Below are positions 8,117 to 16,127 of a stretch of DNA of 32,162 nucleotides, one piece after another; position 1 is the first letter of the stretch; each line of letters opens with the position of its first letter. Under the pieces are notes generated by a model that ran no database searches, was not told where the DNA came from, and saw only the letters and a list, made by a program, of their open reading frames with translations. A program made the position numbers and the translations under genes. This DNA is from Rhodothermales bacterium (GTDB taxonomy: Bacteria; Bacteroidota; Rhodothermia; Rhodothermales; Bin80), in the NCBI GenBank assembly GCA_022821875.1, contig JAJECV010000037.1, positions 1 to 32,162 of the forward strand, written 5' to 3'.

Positions 8117-10183
8117 GTGGGTTACATCGTTAAGCTGGATGGATTTTTAGTAGCCCAACGCAGTACAAAATTCCTTCCTGAGGATATAGACATAAATCCA
8201 AAGGCTTTATCGCTGATGACATTTTCTGACGATGCCAGGGCAATCCTGATTTTGACAGGACATCTCAGAGCGAAGAAAAAATCTCGGGAGCTGGGATTAC
8301 TGAATCCAAAACAGTGGAACCGGCTTCGACTATATCTTGAGCAGATCGGAAAGTCTCCTGGAGATCTGTTTAGGGAGGAAGAAATTCTTCGCCAATGGGC
8401 GGATCAGGACAGGTGGTATCGGTTGGAGGATGCCGAGAAATGCGTAAAACGCCTGCAGCATGGGGCCGCTTTGGCCAATGCCGTAACACAGTGGGCGAAA
8501 TGGAATATTTGGGTCATGACCTATCTGGACCATGATTATCCCTGGAGACTCAAAGAACGATTATCGAACAGATCTGATTTTTCTCCAGTACTCTACGGAG
8601 TAGGAGACCGGTCATTGCTTCAAGATGGCGGGCTTGCCGTAGTGGGTTCACGTAAACCCCCTGCGGAGTTAGAGGCGTATTACCTTGACTATACCCAATC
8701 GTTAGGTGAGGCCGCTGCTGCTGAGGCGGTAACGGTTATTTCCGGCGGTGCCCGGGGAGTGGATACCAAAGCCATGACGGGGGCTCTTGAGAAAAACGGG
8801 AATGCCGTAGGCGTACTGACACATCAACTTCTGGAAAAGTCCAGCAGCCGGATATATCGTGATTCTTTGGAAGGAGGGCAGTTAGCGTTGGTGTCTTTGG
8901 TTGACCCGGAAATCAATTTGTTCAAGGTTGATCGTTACGCTTATGGCTCTGCCGCAATGCAGCGGAACAAGTACATTTACTGCTTATCCGATGCCGCTGT
9001 AGTGATTCGATCTGATAAGAAAGGCGGCACCTGGAGTGGAGCAGTAGAGAACTTGCAGGAGTCCTGGGTTCCGCTTTGGATGAAGAGGGATAGCGAGCAT
9101 GACACCGAAGCAGCAAACAAAATTATTGTAGAAAAAGGTGCAGAATGGTTTCCCGAGGATAAGGATGTAAATGACCATCTCCGATTGTCCCTTAGGCAAA
9201 GAGACATTCGCAGGGTGACCATTTTACTCACAGTCAATTTGAGTAGTGATCAATCCAATCGAGCAGATCCCCTGAATTTTAAGGAATGGGGGCAATTTGC
9301 CAGGGATCTGTTGAATAAAAAGAAAACCCCCGCAGATTTTATCTACGAGCCTTTTAGCCAAGTCCTTGAGGAGGGGGATCAAGGAGGTTTCTCAATCAGA
9401 CGAATTGAGGGACTGCTGAACCCGGATCGAATCAACCGGCTTTCTCAGGAAGAAGAAAGTTGGCGGGATGCAGGAATCTCAATATTAACGAGAGGGGACA
9501 GAAACTATCCACAGACACTGAAGATCAAGCTGCGGCATGACAGCCCCCCTCTGATGTTTGTGGTGGGGAATCTGGAACTGCTTGTTTCCGAACAAAAAAA
9601 AGTTGCCATTCTGGGATTGAGGAAAAATGACGGTAAAACGGATCTGAACTATGCCTATTCGTTCGGTGCTGCACTGGCCCAAAAAGGAGGAGTACTAGTT
9701 TCCACGAATCACAGTAAAATTGAGAAAGAGGCAGTAAAGGGTTCCCTTGAGAGTGATGGGAAATGCATCATTATACTGCCCGGAAGATTTCAGAGACTCT
9801 TATCTAGTGGTGAGTACAGTGAGTACCTGGAGAATCAGCAACTTGTACTTTTATCAATATCTGCACCCCATGCTAAAGTTCATCCGGCATCTAAGCAGGA
9901 CTGCGATATTGCGTGTGCTTTATCAAGTGCGGTGGTTGTTGTACGCTCAGGCAAGGAAGGTATCATCGCAAATTGTGTGAGTAAGTGGCGCAAAAGAGAG
10001 AACCTGCCCATCTGGATTAGAGAGACAGGTGAACCAATACCGGGCAATCAATTGATTTTTGAACGGGGAGGCGGATGCTGGCTGCCAAGTGGAGAAGATG
10101 TAGACACCCATATTCAATACACGGACAGGTCCGTTTCAGAATGGTTGCAGCAGCTTCAGGGTCCATTGTATGCAGGGAAGTGA
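8117..10183 (+). CDS. Tandem double DprA/Smf-like protein
   Basis: The 688-residue protein holds two full DprA/Smf-like modules. DprA binds single-stranded DNA and loads RecA during transformation. Relatives with other partners occur in defence islands. Module 1 (about 35-345) keeps the Rossmann-fold signatures: VGSRKP, SGGARGVDTKAM, and a late NLFKVDRYAYGSAAMQRNKY...LSDAAVVI segment that matches the family's FP-RNR-I-GLSD motif. Module 2 (about 365-688) has the same order, including a DRNYPQTLKIKL lead-in, but its glycine-rich signatures are eroded (VAILGLRKND, GGVLVSTNHSKIEKEAV, CDIACALSSAVVVV). The usual length is about 290-380 residues, so this is a duplication with one apparently degenerate copy. 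The frame opens with GTG 8117 right after an in-frame TAA. ATG 8216 is an alternative start; neither has a clear ribosome site. It follows the helicase/nuclease genes, which suggests a defence role rather than transformation. Confidence 0.8.
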   Translation: MGYIVKLDGFLVAQRSTKFLPEDIDINPKALSLMTFSDDARAILILTGHLRAKKKSRELGLLNPKQWNRLRLYLEQIGKSPGDLFREEEILRQWADQDRWYRLEDAEKCVKRLQHGAALANAVTQWAKWNIWVMTYLDHDYPWRLKERLSNRSDFSPVLYGVGDRSLLQDGGLAVVGSRKPPAELEAYYLDYTQSLGEAAAAEAVTVISGGARGVDTKAMTGALEKNGNAVGVLTHQLLEKSSSRIYRDSLEGGQLALVSLVDPEINLFKVDRYAYGSAAMQRNKYIYCLSDAAVVIRSDKKGGTWSGAVENLQESWVPLWMKRDSEHDTEAANKIIVEKGAEWFPEDKDVNDHLRLSLRQRDIRRVTILLTVNLSSDQSNRADPLNFKEWGQFARDLLNKKKTPADFIYEPFSQVLEEGDQGGFSIRRIEGLLNPDRINRLSQEEESWRDAGISILTRGDRNYPQTLKIKLRHDSPPLMFVVGNLELLVSEQKKVAILGLRKNDGKTDLNYAYSFGAALAQKGGVLVSTNHSKIEKEAVKGSLESDGKCIIILPGRFQRLLSSGEYSEYLENQQLVLLSISAPHAKVHPASKQDCDIACALSSAVVVVRSGKEGIIANCVSKWRKRENLPIWIRETGEPIPGNQLIFERGGGCWLPSGEDVDTHIQYTDRSVSEWLQQLQGPLYAGK

Positions 10184-10211
10184 TTTTTCTTAAGCAGGTA
10201 ATCGGTGAACT

Positions 10212-11177
10212 CTAACCTCCTGCCTGCTCCCAGGCCAATGCACCTGCCCCCAAGACCGCATTGAATGTGGCGATGTCAGATAATTCAATCCGTATCTCAT
10301 CGCCAGGAGGGTAGCGGAAGGTATGATGGTTTACATGGGTGCGCAGGTCGTCCAGAAAATAGGGGGCCGCAGACGCTGCCCCTCCACTGAGGATAACGAT
10401 CTCCGGTGCATACATGTGAACAACACTGACCAGAAACCATGCCAGTTCCATCTTCCAGGTGTTGAATGCGTCCAGACACAATGCATCGTCCTGTGCAACT
10501 CCCTCAATGACGGCCTCAAAATCCACACTTGCCGGGTCATTAAAATAACGTTCATTCAAGACGGAGGGGAGTCCACGGGCCAAACTGTCCCGGACAATGA
10601 CGGCCAGTGCGGTAGCGGAGCACAGGATATTTGCGGTTCCACGGGCCCGGGTGATACACAACCGGTCACTATTCGATTGCTGGACTACATGACTTGCCTG
10701 GGTTCCGAACTGAAGATGCGGATCCCTCAGAATCTTTCCGTCCAGCATCACGCCTGAACCAACACCGGTTCCTAAGGTAATCGAAACTGCCCAGCGATAC
10801 TCACGGGCTTTTCCATAATGGGCTTCCGCAATGATGGAGAGGCGGCCATCATTCTCAGCAATCACCGGCAGGCGCAATCTGTGAGCGAGATTGGGTACAA
10901 TCGGATAGCCCTCCAGACGGAGTTTGCCGGGCAGCAGGACAATGCCCTGTTCAGGATCTACAGCACCTGGAAATCCCAATCCTATTCCTGTCGGAGTACC
11001 GTCTGTATTGGACTGGGTTCCGATAATCTCTTCAATGATTGCAGTCTCCAGCGCTTCTGCTGACAATGCAAAGCCGGATGAACGCACGCGATGGTTTAGA
11101 AGTGTACCATCCCGAAGGACGGCCCCCGTTTTTATACGGGTACCACCGACATCAACCCCAATTACATATTCAGTCAT
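10212..11177 (-). CDS. ROK-family sugar kinase
   Basis: The 321-residue protein phosphorylates a hexose or amino sugar with ATP. The N-terminal ATP-binding loop is GVDVGGTRIKTG. The catalytic region AENDGRLSIIAEAHYG and the second phosphate loop SITLGTGVGSG follow. The usual ROK zinc site (GHxxx...CxCGxxGCxE) is not recognisable: the matching stretch reads ASHVVQQSN...CITRARGTANILC, so zinc binding is probably lost. I place the start at ATG 11177; an upstream in-frame start at 11321 would add 48 residues inside the SIS gene with no family match. The chosen ATG overlaps the SIS stop by 8 bases, so translation is coupled. With the SIS partner, the likely substrates are glucosamine, N-acetylglucosamine or related sugars; the exact one cannot be read from sequence. 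Confidence 0.85.
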   Translation of the reverse strand: MTEYVIGVDVGGTRIKTGAVLRDGTLLNHRVRSSGFALSAEALETAIIEEIIGTQSNTDGTPTGIGLGFPGAVDPEQGIVLLPGKLRLEGYPIVPNLAHRLRLPVIAENDGRLSIIAEAHYGKAREYRWAVSITLGTGVGSGVMLDGKILRDPHLQFGTQASHVVQQSNSDRLCITRARGTANILCSATALAVIVRDSLARGLPSVLNERYFNDPASVDFEAVIEGVAQDDALCLDAFNTWKMELAWFLVSVVHMYAPEIVILSGGAASAAPYFLDDLRTHVNHHTFRYPPGDEIRIELSDIATFNAVLGAGALAWEQAGG

Positions 11178-11946
11178 CTGCGAACAGGTGAGCAAGACTT
11201 TTTCGATAGGCTTCGTAGAACGCCTCAAGCTGCTCTTCCGCGGTTGTATCACCAATAAATTGGTGACTAGGGAGCAGGACGGGGGCATGTCCAAGCTGTA
11301 ATAGTTGCTCTGCGACCGCAACCCGCAACATGTTCATCAGCATTCCTCCGGTGACCGTAGAGACCGGACCGGTGCGCCATTGAAGCCCATCAAGTTCACT
11401 AATGCAGTCGCCAGGCGGGCATTGATTATCAAGAACGATATCTGCAACGTCAATCAGTTTTCTGCCGGACGAATGGGACGCAAGGGTAGCTTCAGAGTGT
11501 TCCCTTGAAACAACCGCAATCACAGGCATCCCCCGTTCTTTTACCCCGAGTGCCATCTCTACAATAAGCGGACGGATTCCACTGGTTGAGATAATAATAA
11601 AAGCATCATGGGGGCCAAAACGAAAATTTCGAAGAATCTCCTCCGCATACCCGTCAACCTTTTCAAGGTGAAGCGGCCCGCGCAATCCATTTGGTCCAAT
11701 GATTGCAGAATGATTGGAAAGTGCCTGCTCAACGAGTGCATAAAAGCCAACAAACCCGCCTTGCCGGGGAGTCATTTCTTCACACATCATGCGTGAATGG
11801 CCAGATCCGAAGCAGAAGATGAGACCGCCTCTGGCAATCCGAACTGCACACAATTCTGCCGCACACTCAATTTCTTGTGACTGTGTTTCTCGGAGAAGGT
11901 GCAGCCGCTCAATGGTTCGGTCAAAATAATCGGCAGCGGCCGTCAT
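11170..11946 (-). CDS. SIS-domain sugar-phosphate protein (UPF0309-like)
   Basis: The 258-residue protein has a sugar isomerase (SIS) fold: an N-terminal helix pair, then GGLIFCFGSGHSRMMCEEM (about 40-58) with the phosphosugar loop, and a second SIS strand AFIIISTSGIRPLIVEMA (about 114-131). The internal region NQCPPGDC...TGPVSTVTGGMLMNML is typical of the UPF0309/sugar isomerase-domain group, often found beside amino-sugar kinases. It may isomerise, dehydrate or sense an amino-sugar phosphate. It is the middle gene of the operon HU-SPOR > SIS > ROK kinase, starts 6 bases after the HU-SPOR stop and overlaps the kinase start. Its pairing with a kinase supports a shared salvage route for amino sugars, perhaps from peptidoglycan. 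Confidence 0.8.
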   Translation of the reverse strand: MTAAADYFDRTIERLHLLRETQSQEIECAAELCAVRIARGGLIFCFGSGHSRMMCEEMTPRQGGFVGFYALVEQALSNHSAIIGPNGLRGPLHLEKVDGYAEEILRNFRFGPHDAFIIISTSGIRPLIVEMALGVKERGMPVIAVVSREHSEATLASHSSGRKLIDVADIVLDNQCPPGDCISELDGLQWRTGPVSTVTGGMLMNMLRVAVAEQLLQLGHAPVLLPSHQFIGDTTAEEQLEAFYEAYRKSLAHLFADD

Positions 11947-11952
11947 AAAGCA

Positions 11953-13020
11953 TTAGAGGTCGTTGTTCAAAATATTGAGCACCCAGGCATCTGCCGGAAG
12001 TTCGGTCAGTCTCTCTTTTAAGGCCAGCGCCTCAGCAATTGTAGGAACCTGTCCAATGGCCACGCGATAGAGAGTGTTGTTACGGTTTTGAAGCGTGCTG
12101 ATCGGGACCGTAGGGTAGATATCCCGATATTGGGCAATCAGGATGGATGCCTGCGCCGATGTGTCAAATGAGCCAATAATGAGGGTGTAGCCCCCAGATT
12201 CCCGATTTATTGATGAAGGTGTCTCTGGATCCGCTTGTGTTGGCGGGGGCGGGGGTTCAACTGGCGGTGGATCTGCTGCATTCTCCAGGGTGATCGAAGG
12301 TTGCTCCGGATTTGGTTCCGGCCGAACCCGGAAGCCATCCGTAACAGGTTGATCTACAGGATCAAAATTGTCAATGGAGGTGATATTGACCGCGGAGTCC
12401 GCGGTCATGGAATCCGGGGCTATTGGCAGCAGGGCAGGGGATTCCGTATTGCTTGAAACCTGTTGAGAAGGGCGCAAATTATTTTGAACCGCAAAATAAC
12501 CGACGACTGCGGCCCCGACTGCAATCGGAATTGAGATTGCCCAGGCGAGTTTTCGTCTACGCGTTTTCGGCCTTGCGATGCTCTCTCGTTTAACCTCCAG
12601 GGAGTTCAAGTTTGCATGAGTTCCGAGGAGAAATGCCTCTAGTTCGGGATCAGATGAAAATTCAAGTTTGCCCTCCGATTGTTTGAGGATACCTATTTCG
12701 GGGATATGGACCGGGGCCTGAACTAAGATCTCCTTGATCAGAAGATCAAGGATTGCGGCAGCCTCCTCTTCAGATGTGCGCAGATTTGATGCCAGTTCCG
12801 CAATCAGCGCTGGATCGGTGGAATCGGATGGATCTCCCTCAAGCACGACACGCTTTCTGGGCGGATGAAGGAGGAACTTCTGATTTGTTATCTGCTCACG
12901 CTCACTCGAAAGAGATTCCACTTTCAGAGTCCCCAAGCCAGAAATATTCAATTGATCGTTCCGAAGCAGTACATCACGTATGACCACCGTGACCTCTCTG
13001 AGAACTGATTTACTGTTCAC
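11953..13020 (-). CDS. HU-like domain/transmembrane/SPOR-domain protein
   Basis: The 355-residue protein has two N-terminal HU-like (CCDC81-type) DNA-binding-fold domains at about 1-65 and 70-140. A basic stretch (RPKTRRRKLAW) and one membrane helix follow (about 158-178), then a proline-rich linker (PPPVEPPPPPTQ) and a C-terminal SPOR domain (about 278-355, starting GGYTLIIGSFDT). This layout is characteristic of Bacteroidota and relatives. The SPOR domain should bind denuded peptidoglycan glycan strands at the division site, while the HU-like part faces the cytoplasm. It is the first gene of a minus-strand operon with the SIS and ROK genes, which fits a link with cell-wall turnover. Confidence 0.85.
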   Translation of the reverse strand: MNSKSVLREVTVVIRDVLLRNDQLNISGLGTLKVESLSSEREQITNQKFLLHPPRKRVVLEGDPSDSTDPALIAELASNLRTSEEEAAAILDLLIKEILVQAPVHIPEIGILKQSEGKLEFSSDPELEAFLLGTHANLNSLEVKRESIARPKTRRRKLAWAISIPIAVGAAVVGYFAVQNNLRPSQQVSSNTESPALLPIAPDSMTADSAVNITSIDNFDPVDQPVTDGFRVRPEPNPEQPSITLENAADPPPVEPPPPPTQADPETPSSINRESGGYTLIIGSFDTSAQASILIAQYRDIYPTVPISTLQNRNNTLYRVAIGQVPTIAEALALKERLTELPADAWVLNILNNDL

Positions 13021-13165
13021 AATACCGACGAAATGGTTTGGATTAGCCTAGAATGCCGTAATTTAACTAAAGCTTTTGAATCTATCCTAGTTCAATCGCT
13101 CAATTTTACTTTCAGATGCACCTTTTAGGCATCATGGCTTTCAATAAATTGTTTTTTTTTTCTGA

Positions 13166-14092
13166 ATGAGTGTACTTGTTGTAGGGACATTAGCTTTGGA
13201 TGATATTGAAACCCCCTCGGAAAAAGCCGAACATGTACTTGGCGGGAGTAGCACCTATATTGCACTGGCCGCCAGATTACTGACGGCCCCGGTGGGAATC
13301 GTTGCAGTAGTTGGTGGAGACTTCCCCGATAAGTATCGGCAGCTGTTGCAGTCAAGTGATCTGGATTTAACGGGTCTCGAAACCCTGGAGAATCAGGATA
13401 CATTTGCCTGGGGAGGGCGCTATAGAACCAATATGAATATCAGGGACACCACGTTTACACATCTGAATGCCTTAGCAGAATTCAATCCGCTGGTTCCCGA
13501 TACCTACGTGGACAGTAACGTTATTTGTCTTGGGAACTTACCGCCAAAAACACAAAGTGATACTTTAGATCAAGTGAGTGACAAGGTTTTCTCCGCATGT
13601 GACACGATGAATTACTGGATTGAGAATATGCGGGAAGAATTAGACGGGGTGCTTTCACGGATAGACTGCCTGTTGATTAACGATGAGGAAGCGCGGCAGA
13701 TCACCGGAGAAGATAATCTGTATGCTGCGGGACGGCAGGTTTTAGCATTGGGTCCAAAAATACTGATCATAAAAAAAGGGGAGCATGGGGCAATCCTGTT
13801 CATTGAGGAGCAGGTTTTTATCGTACCCAGCTTCCCTCTGAAGGAGGTTCGGGATCCGACCGGTGCGGGAGATGTATTTTTAGGAGCTTTTGCAGGCAGC
13901 CTGTCAAATGAATCCGTGATCGGGCTGGATGCGCTCAAGCGTGCGGTGGTGTATGGTTCTACCGTTGCGTCCTTCTGCGTTGAAAATCTGGGGCCATACG
14001 AGCTGGCAGAGCTGACCAATGCGGATATTCGGGAGCGATCTAAATTATTTCGAGGAGTAACCGAATGGCCCGCTCTGCACGAGCACCTTTAA
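13166..14092 (+). CDS. PfkB-family carbohydrate kinase
   Basis: The 308-residue product has both PfkB signatures. Near the N-terminus, GTLALDDIETP and LGGSSTYIALAARLL correspond to the substrate-binding region. Near residues 229-240, RDPTGAGDVFLGAF carries the catalytic Asp and the ATP-binding anion hole. It should transfer phosphate from ATP to a sugar or nucleoside; the substrate is not evident. The start MSVLVVG at 13166 comes a few bases after a run of ten T (13152-13161), and no clear ribosome site is present, which is common in Bacteroidota. It is divergent from the HU-SPOR operon. Confidence 0.88.
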   Translation: MSVLVVGTLALDDIETPSEKAEHVLGGSSTYIALAARLLTAPVGIVAVVGGDFPDKYRQLLQSSDLDLTGLETLENQDTFAWGGRYRTNMNIRDTTFTHLNALAEFNPLVPDTYVDSNVICLGNLPPKTQSDTLDQVSDKVFSACDTMNYWIENMREELDGVLSRIDCLLINDEEARQITGEDNLYAAGRQVLALGPKILIIKKGEHGAILFIEEQVFIVPSFPLKEVRDPTGAGDVFLGAFAGSLSNESVIGLDALKRAVVYGSTVASFCVENLGPYELAELTNADIRERSKLFRGVTEWPALHEHL

Positions 14093-14329
14093 TGCGAACG
14101 AAAATCTGGGCACGATGGTTGATGGGATGCCTGTTTGCGGTGTGGTCTGAGTTAACTCTGATCAGAGAAAAATTAATGGGGCATCCCCGTTTTGTGTACA
14201 TGCTTCCAAATCGGCATTATGCGGGATATGGATGCAGGAACATCGGAATCAGACACCGGGATACAGTGAACAGATCTCTATTGAATTTTTCGCCGCTAAG
14301 TATGATCAGGTTATCTGGGATAATAGGGG
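14093..14329 (+). other. Short unexplained stretch, possible gene remnant
   Basis: Between the PfkB kinase and FolB there are 237 bases. An ATG right after the kinase stop opens a frame through 14337 (MRTKIWARWLMGCLFAVW...) with a signal-peptide-like start but no recognisable domain. A second frame around 14230-14340 looks equally protein-like. The pattern may be a frameshifted remnant of a small exported protein, or chance. Confidence 0.25.
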
Positions 14330-14710
14330 ATGGATAGAATCAGACTGGTCAACGCGATTTTCTTTGCGCACCACGGCGCAACCTCTGAAGAGCGGCAGAC
14401 AGGGGGGAGGTACGAGGTAGATGTAGAGGTGGGGTTTGATTTTGAGGCAGCTGCACAAGAAGACAACTTAGATGCAACATTGTGCTATGAAGCGGTTTAT
14501 CGTATCGCAGCGGAAGTGATGCAGGATAAAAAAATTGAACTCATTGAACGGATTGCCTATTTAATTGCGAATCAGGTTGCAGAATTATCCGCGCAGATAG
14601 AATACGTTGACGTTTGTGTCCGTAAACGGAATCCTCCCGTGGGAGGGAGCGTTGACTTTGCTGAGGCGGTATACCGAAGGGACAATGCTAAAACGTCATC
14701 AGATCGCTGA
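14330..14710 (+). CDS. folB: Dihydroneopterin aldolase
   Basis: The 126-residue product matches FolB over its full length. It converts 7,8-dihydroneopterin to 6-hydroxymethyl-dihydropterin and glycolaldehyde in folate synthesis. Seen in the sequence are the N-terminal FFAHHGATSEERQTGGRYEVDVEV strand-turn-strand with the conserved HHG and E, the central LDATLCYEAVYRIA, the LIERIAYLIA helix with the substrate-binding Glu, and the C-terminal VCVRKRNPPVGGSV strand. Its last 23 bases overlap the end of maf on the opposite strand, so the two genes converge. No other folate genes are visible in the window. Confidence 0.92.
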   Translation: MDRIRLVNAIFFAHHGATSEERQTGGRYEVDVEVGFDFEAAAQEDNLDATLCYEAVYRIAAEVMQDKKIELIERIAYLIANQVAELSAQIEYVDVCVRKRNPPVGGSVDFAEAVYRRDNAKTSSDR

Positions 14711-15281
14711 AATACTTTCGGAGCAGTGTATACAATCTCCGAAGTGGAAGCCCAACTACGTTATAGTAGTCACCATGAATTCGTTCAACAAATAAAGCTC
14801 CCCGATCATCTTGAATGCCATACGCACCAGCTTTATCAAGCGGTGCGCCAGTTTTGACATAATTGGAGATCTCTGTTTCAGTCAGCCGGCCAAATGTGAC
14901 TTCGGTAGACTCCACGGCGGTCACAATTCGGTTAGATTGCTTATGAACTAATGCGATTCCAGTATGCACTTTATGAGTGGAACTACTCAATTGTCGCAGC
15001 ATGTCCGCTGCCTCAAAAGCTCCCGATGGTTTCCCGAGGATCAATCCACGGGAAACCACGAGGGTATCTGCCCCAAGGATCAGCGCGTTGGTTTTTCTTT
15101 CCGCAACCGAAGTTGCTTTTCTGATTGCCAGATGTTCTACCAATTCTTCGGGGGTCAAATTCTTCGTGACGGTTTCGTCCACACGCGGGGAAACCTGAAT
15201 AAAGGATATTCCGATCTGTCGAAGGAGTTTACGTCTTCGCGGAGACTGGGAGGCAAGTATAAAGTCAGTGTTGCTTTGCAT
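14688..15281 (-). CDS. maf: Maf-family nucleoside triphosphate pyrophosphatase
   Basis: The 197-residue product matches Maf proteins, which hydrolyse non-canonical or excess nucleotides such as dTTP and UTP to monophosphates. Visible signatures are the N-terminal LASQSPRRRKLL, the metal-binding Glu in VDET, the catalytic GADTLVV with its Asp, and YVKTGAPLDKAGAYGIQ near the C-terminus. The length is normal. It converges on folB with a 23-base overlap and is divergent from parA, with 63 bases between starts. Confidence 0.92.
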   Translation of the reverse strand: MQSNTDFILASQSPRRRKLLRQIGISFIQVSPRVDETVTKNLTPEELVEHLAIRKATSVAERKTNALILGADTLVVSRGLILGKPSGAFEAADMLRQLSSSTHKVHTGIALVHKQSNRIVTAVESTEVTFGRLTETEISNYVKTGAPLDKAGAYGIQDDRGALFVERIHGDYYNVVGLPLRRLYTLLRKYFSDLMTF

Positions 15282-15344
15282 GAAGTGGACTTAGTGCACT
15301 GGTCTGAATTTTCCTGTATACGCGCAACTGAGCAATAATATATA

Positions 15345-16127
15345 ATGTCAGTCATTACGGTTTGCAATCATAAAGGTGGTACCGGCAAAACTACAACATC
15401 TATCCATATTGCCGCGGCATTAAATCTGGTGGGATACAAGACCTTGATCATGGATCTGGATCCACAGGCATTTTTGACATGCATGATGGATGTAGAGACT
15501 GCTGATATTTCCAGTACATCACTTGACTTGTTTCGTCTTGGCAGTCGCCTGTCTGATCTGGAAGTGCTGAAATTACCATCCTTTGATTTGCTTCCCTGCA
15601 CGGGAGGACTCGGTCACTTTGCACGCAAATTGACGCAGGCCCCGGATATGTTCAGGGTCAGGGAGGTTCTTCAGGATCAGAATATCTACGATACGATTAT
15701 TATAGATACGGCAGCCGCGGTTTCAGTGTATGTATTGAACGCCATGATTGCAGCAGATACATTGATGATTCCCGTGACCCCCGAACTTCAGTCGGTACAT
15801 GGTGCAGAGCAGACCTGGGATACTGCGAAAGAGGTTCGAAAAAAATGGAACCCCGGTTTGAAAACGGCGATGTTTCTTCTAACGAATGTGCACGGGCGCA
15901 AGAAAGTGCATCGTCAGTATGGTCAATACATGCGCAAGACCTACGGGAATCTTGTGATGGACACGGTCATTCGTACCTGTGCTTCGCTTGCGGTGGTATG
16001 CCAGAATGGGACAACGGTATTTGAGACATATCTGGATTCGCGCGGAGCCATTGACTATTCGTCCGTTGCGGATGAATTGATCAGGCATGTATTACCCCCT
16101 GCAAAATTGGGGCTCGAAGGTGGATAA
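15345..16127 (+). CDS. ParA-type (Soj/MinD-like) ATPase without a ParB partner
   Basis: The 260-residue product is a deviant-Walker-A P-loop ATPase. HKGGTGKTT (about 9-17) carries the signature and catalytic lysines Lys10 and Lys15, LIMDLDPQAFLT is the A' motif, and TIIIDTAAAVS is Walker B. Such ATPases move DNA or protein cargo over the nucleoid or membrane. No parB or parS-like site is visible, so this is an orphan that probably positions a protein cargo. Its TAA stop shares its last base with the ATG of the acylase gene, so the two are cotranslated. The functional link to that periplasmic-type enzyme is unclear. The start at 15345 is close to the divergent maf start. Confidence 0.88.
   Translation: MSVITVCNHKGGTGKTTTSIHIAAALNLVGYKTLIMDLDPQAFLTCMMDVETADISSTSLDLFRLGSRLSDLEVLKLPSFDLLPCTGGLGHFARKLTQAPDMFRVREVLQDQNIYDTIIIDTAAAVSVYVLNAMIAADTLMIPVTPELQSVHGAEQTWDTAKEVRKKWNPGLKTAMFLLTNVHGRKKVHRQYGQYMRKTYGNLVMDTVIRTCASLAVVCQNGTTVFETYLDSRGAIDYSSVADELIRHVLPPAKLGLEGG

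Noticed and set aside
13152-13161. T10 run just before the PfkB kinase start as a phase switch
   Set aside because: It lies in non-coding sequence with no clear promoter around it; there is no frame consequence and no other support.
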